From positions 1-64,000 of the forward strand of contig CAVSGL010000019.1 in assembly GCA_963727465.1 (NCBI GenBank): a DNA stretch of 64,000 nucleotides, read 5' to 3'. Below the pieces are notes generated by a model. That model searched no databases. It was given only the letters and a program-made list of their open reading frames with translations, and was not told the origin of the DNA. Within the stretch, counting starts at the first letter, position 1. Every line of letters begins with the position of its first letter. Both the position numbers and the translations under genes were made by a program. This DNA comes from VRUE01 sp963727465. GTDB taxonomy: Bacteria; Actinomycetota; Thermoleophilia; Solirubrobacterales; 70-9. Positions 62,154 to 64,000 of the stretch are shown here, piece by piece.

Positions 62154-63517
62154 CGTTCCGGCACCTCTATGACAGCACGCAGGCCGCCCCCGTCGCGGTT
62201 GGCGAGGGTCACGTCGCCGCCCCACTGGCGGGTCAGCTCACGGGCGATCGGCAGCCCGAGCCCGGTGCCGCTCGGCCCGTGGCGGCCGGCGCTGCCGCGG
62301 CTGAAGCGCTCGAACACCGCGTCCGCCTCGCCCGGCTCGAGCCCCGGGCCGCGGTCGAGGACCTCGACCCGTCCCGGCCCCGTGGCGATCGTCACGGCCG
62401 AGCCGGCGGGCGAGTAGCGCAGCGCGTTCTCGACCAGGGCGTCGATCGAGCGGTCGAGGTCGGGCCGGGCGCACCAGGCGCTCGCCGCGCCGTCGTTTGC
62501 GGCCGCGAGCTCGATCCCGTGCTCCCCCGCGCTCTGCCGCCAGCGCTCCGCGGCGCGGCTCGCCGCGTCGCCGAGGTCGACCCGCTCGCCCGGAAGCTCG
62601 TGCTCGCCGGCGCGGCTGAGGATCAGCAGCTCGTCGACGATCTGCGAGAGGCGGTCGATCTCGCGCATCGAGGCGTCGAGCTCGGCCGCCGTCGCCGCGT
62701 CGCCCGCGGGCCGCGCGGCGAGGTTTTCGAGCCGCAGCCGCAGCCCGGTCAGCGGCGTGCGCAGCTGGTGCGAGGCGTCCGCGACGAAGTCCTGCTGGAC
62801 CCGCAGCAGGCGCTTGATCCGCTGCGTCATCTCGTTGAAGGCGCGGCCGAGGGAGCGCTGCTCGGAGCTGCCTTCGATCGCGACGGAGGTGTCGAGCTCG
62901 CCCTCGGCGACCTGGTGCGCGGCGCGGTCGAGGCGCCGGATCGGCTTGGCGATCTGGCGGGCGATCAGCGCTCCAGCGGCGAGGCCGAGCAGCAGCACGA
63001 CTCCGGCCAGCGCCGCGAGGTCGAGCAGCGAGGTGCGCACGGCGCGGTTCACCGCGGAGACGCTCTGGGTGATTCGCACGGCGCCGGCGGGCCGGCCGTG
63101 CTCGAGCACCGGCACGGCCGTGGCGAGGATCTCGGCGCCGAGCGTGCTGCTGTTGCGGCTGATCTGCTCGCCGTTGCCGCGCAGCGCGGCGCGGATCTCG
63201 GGCCGGCTGGCGTAGCTGCGCCCGGAGGGAGCGCCGGCCGAGTCGGCGAGCAGCCGGCCGCTGCCGTCGACCACGATCACCCTGCCGCGCACGCTTTCGG
63301 CGGAGATTCGGGCGAGCCGCCGCAGGCCGCTGCTCTGCGGCGGGTCGATCAGCTCCGACGCGGTCGCCGCGACCACGTCTGCCTGGCTGCGCGCCTGGCC
63401 CTTGACCTCGGAGTCGACGCGGTCGCGCAGGCTGACCGCAAGCGGCACGCCGAGGGCGATCAGCGCCAGCAGCAGGACGTAGGCGAGCGCCAGCAGCAGC
63501 GTCGCGCGCAGGCTCAT
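62150..63517 (-). CDS. Two-component sensor histidine kinase
   Basis: 455 residues. Membrane helices at about 5-27 and 163-187 bracket an extracytoplasmic sensor region; a HAMP domain follows, then HisKA with DASHQLRTPLTGLRLRLE (phospho-His) and HATPase with VENALRYSPAGSAV (N box), LDRGPGLEPGEA (G1) and GTGLGLPIARELT (G2). It should autophosphorylate and signal to the adjacent OmpR-type regulator 6 nt upstream in the operon. The sensor region (SRNSSTLGAEILATAVPVLE) gives no clue to the stimulus. Confidence 0.93.
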   Translation of the reverse strand: MSLRATLLLALAYVLLLALIALGVPLAVSLRDRVDSEVKGQARSQADVVAATASELIDPPQSSGLRRLARISAESVRGRVIVVDGSGRLLADSAGAPSGRSYASRPEIRAALRGNGEQISRNSSTLGAEILATAVPVLEHGRPAGAVRITQSVSAVNRAVRTSLLDLAALAGVVLLLGLAAGALIARQIAKPIRRLDRAAHQVAEGELDTSVAIEGSSEQRSLGRAFNEMTQRIKRLLRVQQDFVADASHQLRTPLTGLRLRLENLAARPAGDAATAAELDASMREIDRLSQIVDELLILSRAGEHELPGERVDLGDAASRAAERWRQSAGEHGIELAAANDGAASAWCARPDLDRSIDALVENALRYSPAGSAVTIATGPGRVEVLDRGPGLEPGEADAVFERFSRGSAGRHGPSGTGLGLPIARELTRQWGGDVTLANRDGGGLRAVIEVPER

Positions 63518-63523
63518 CGCCGT

Positions 63524-64000
63524 CTACTTCCCGGGCGCGGCGAAGCGGAAGCCGACGCCCCGCACGGTCTCGATGTAGGCGGGGTCGGCCGGGTCGTCGC
63601 CGAGCTTGCGGCGCAGCCAGCCGATGTGCACGTCGAGCGTCTTGGTCGAGCCGAACCAGTTGACGTCCCAGACGCGGGACATCAGGTCCTCGCGGGTGAC
63701 GACGTGGCCGGCGTGGCGCATCAGCTCGGCCAGCAGGTCGAACTCCTTGCGCGAGAGCTCGAGCTCCTCGCCGCGCAGGCGGGCGATCCGCGCCGCCGGA
63801 TCGAGCTCGAGCTCGCCGATCTGGATCGGGGTCGAGCCGGTGTCGCCGTCCCGGCTCCCGCTGCGCCGCAGCACGGCGCGGATCCGCGAGATCACCTCGG
63901 CGGCGCTGAACGGCTTGACCACGTAGTCGTCGGCGCCGAGCTCGAGGCCGACGATCTTGTCCATCTCGGTGCCGCGTGCGGTCAGCATCACGATCGGCAC
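63524..64000 (-). CDS. OmpR/PhoB-family response regulator (5' end outside window)
   Basis: 159 codons are visible; the frame enters from beyond 64000. The receiver domain remnant shows MLTARGTEMDK (conserved Thr) and GADDYVVKPFSAAEV (conserved Lys); the phosphoacceptor Asp lies outside the window. The C-terminal winged helix reads LSRKEFDLLAELMRHAGHVV, SRVWDVNWFGSTKTLDVHI and YIETVRGVGFRFA. Cognate regulator of the kinase downstream. Confidence 0.93.
   Translation of the reverse strand: MPIVMLTARGTEMDKIVGLELGADDYVVKPFSAAEVISRIRAVLRRSGSRDGDTGSTPIQIGELELDPAARIARLRGEELELSRKEFDLLAELMRHAGHVVTREDLMSRVWDVNWFGSTKTLDVHIGWLRRKLGDDPADPAYIETVRGVGFRFAAPGK

Overview
The window is high-GC, gene-dense DNA that reads as an actinobacterial chromosome, most like the Thermoleophilia/Solirubrobacterales branch. 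That placement is inference. It rests on the conserved actinobacterial order rpmE-prfA-prmC-sua5-wecA-atpBEFHAGDC, here opened up by glyA and glycan genes, on frequent GTG/TTG starts, and on a very large secreted protein with NHL repeats and a wall-protein style N-terminal module.

Layout. 1-5137: the tail of an ETF-quinone oxidoreductase-like protein, a multispan transporter-like protein, and a coupled glycan operon (DegT aminotransferase, an epimerase fused to a diacylglycerol-type glycosyltransferase, NodB deacetylase). 5396-8367: alpha/beta hydrolase, divergent TetR regulator, membrane diguanylate cyclase. 8414-26717: rpmE, a DUF1385 protein, prfA, prmC, sua5, a lysyl-oxidase-like secreted protein, glyA, a DUF354 protein, sugar transferase, asnB, wecA and the complete F1Fo ATP synthase operon. 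26929-28011: an NTF2-like protein and a VapBC-type toxin-antitoxin pair. 28181-36702: M20 peptidase, LCP protein, UDP-sugar dehydrogenase, two NDP-sugar pyrophosphorylases, a phosphosugar isomerase and ahcY, a sugar-nucleotide and wall-polymer block. 36865-44155: comF, short HPF, secA, an NTF2-like protein, prfB with a programmed +1 frameshift, an acidic secreted protein, ogt and an ECF sigma factor.

44259-54835 is the most unusual region. A 2118-codon-scale secreted protein (signal peptide, RHS-type N-terminal module, six NHL repeats, a CVAVG/W-x-G-x-W repeat domain, and a C-terminal Amidase_6/NlpC-P60-like cysteine hydrolase domain) is followed by two tandem paralogous lipoproteins and a small membrane protein. 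The architecture resembles a polymorphic toxin with candidate periplasmic immunity lipoproteins. Two insertion sequences have hit it: an ISL3-family element (46441-47919, 8-bp duplication ATCGAAGT) splits the large gene, and an IS256-family element (52632-54041, duplication TCTCTGCC) replaces the last residues of the first lipoprotein. Removing each element with one duplication copy restores perfect reading frames.

54882-64000: a membrane-anchored esterase, nadC behind a helically phased array of TTGCAA-like boxes, a VOC protein, an Fpg/Nei glycosylase, nadA, transketolase, two small exported proteins, and a two-component histidine kinase and response regulator.

Intergenic gaps repeatedly hold long near-perfect hairpins, several belonging to recurring families with conserved loops, and many genes have a -10-like TAnnnT about 6-10 nt before the start codon, suggesting leaderless mRNAs. 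No tRNA, rRNA or CRISPR array was recognised. No gap without a gene exceeds about 300 bases.
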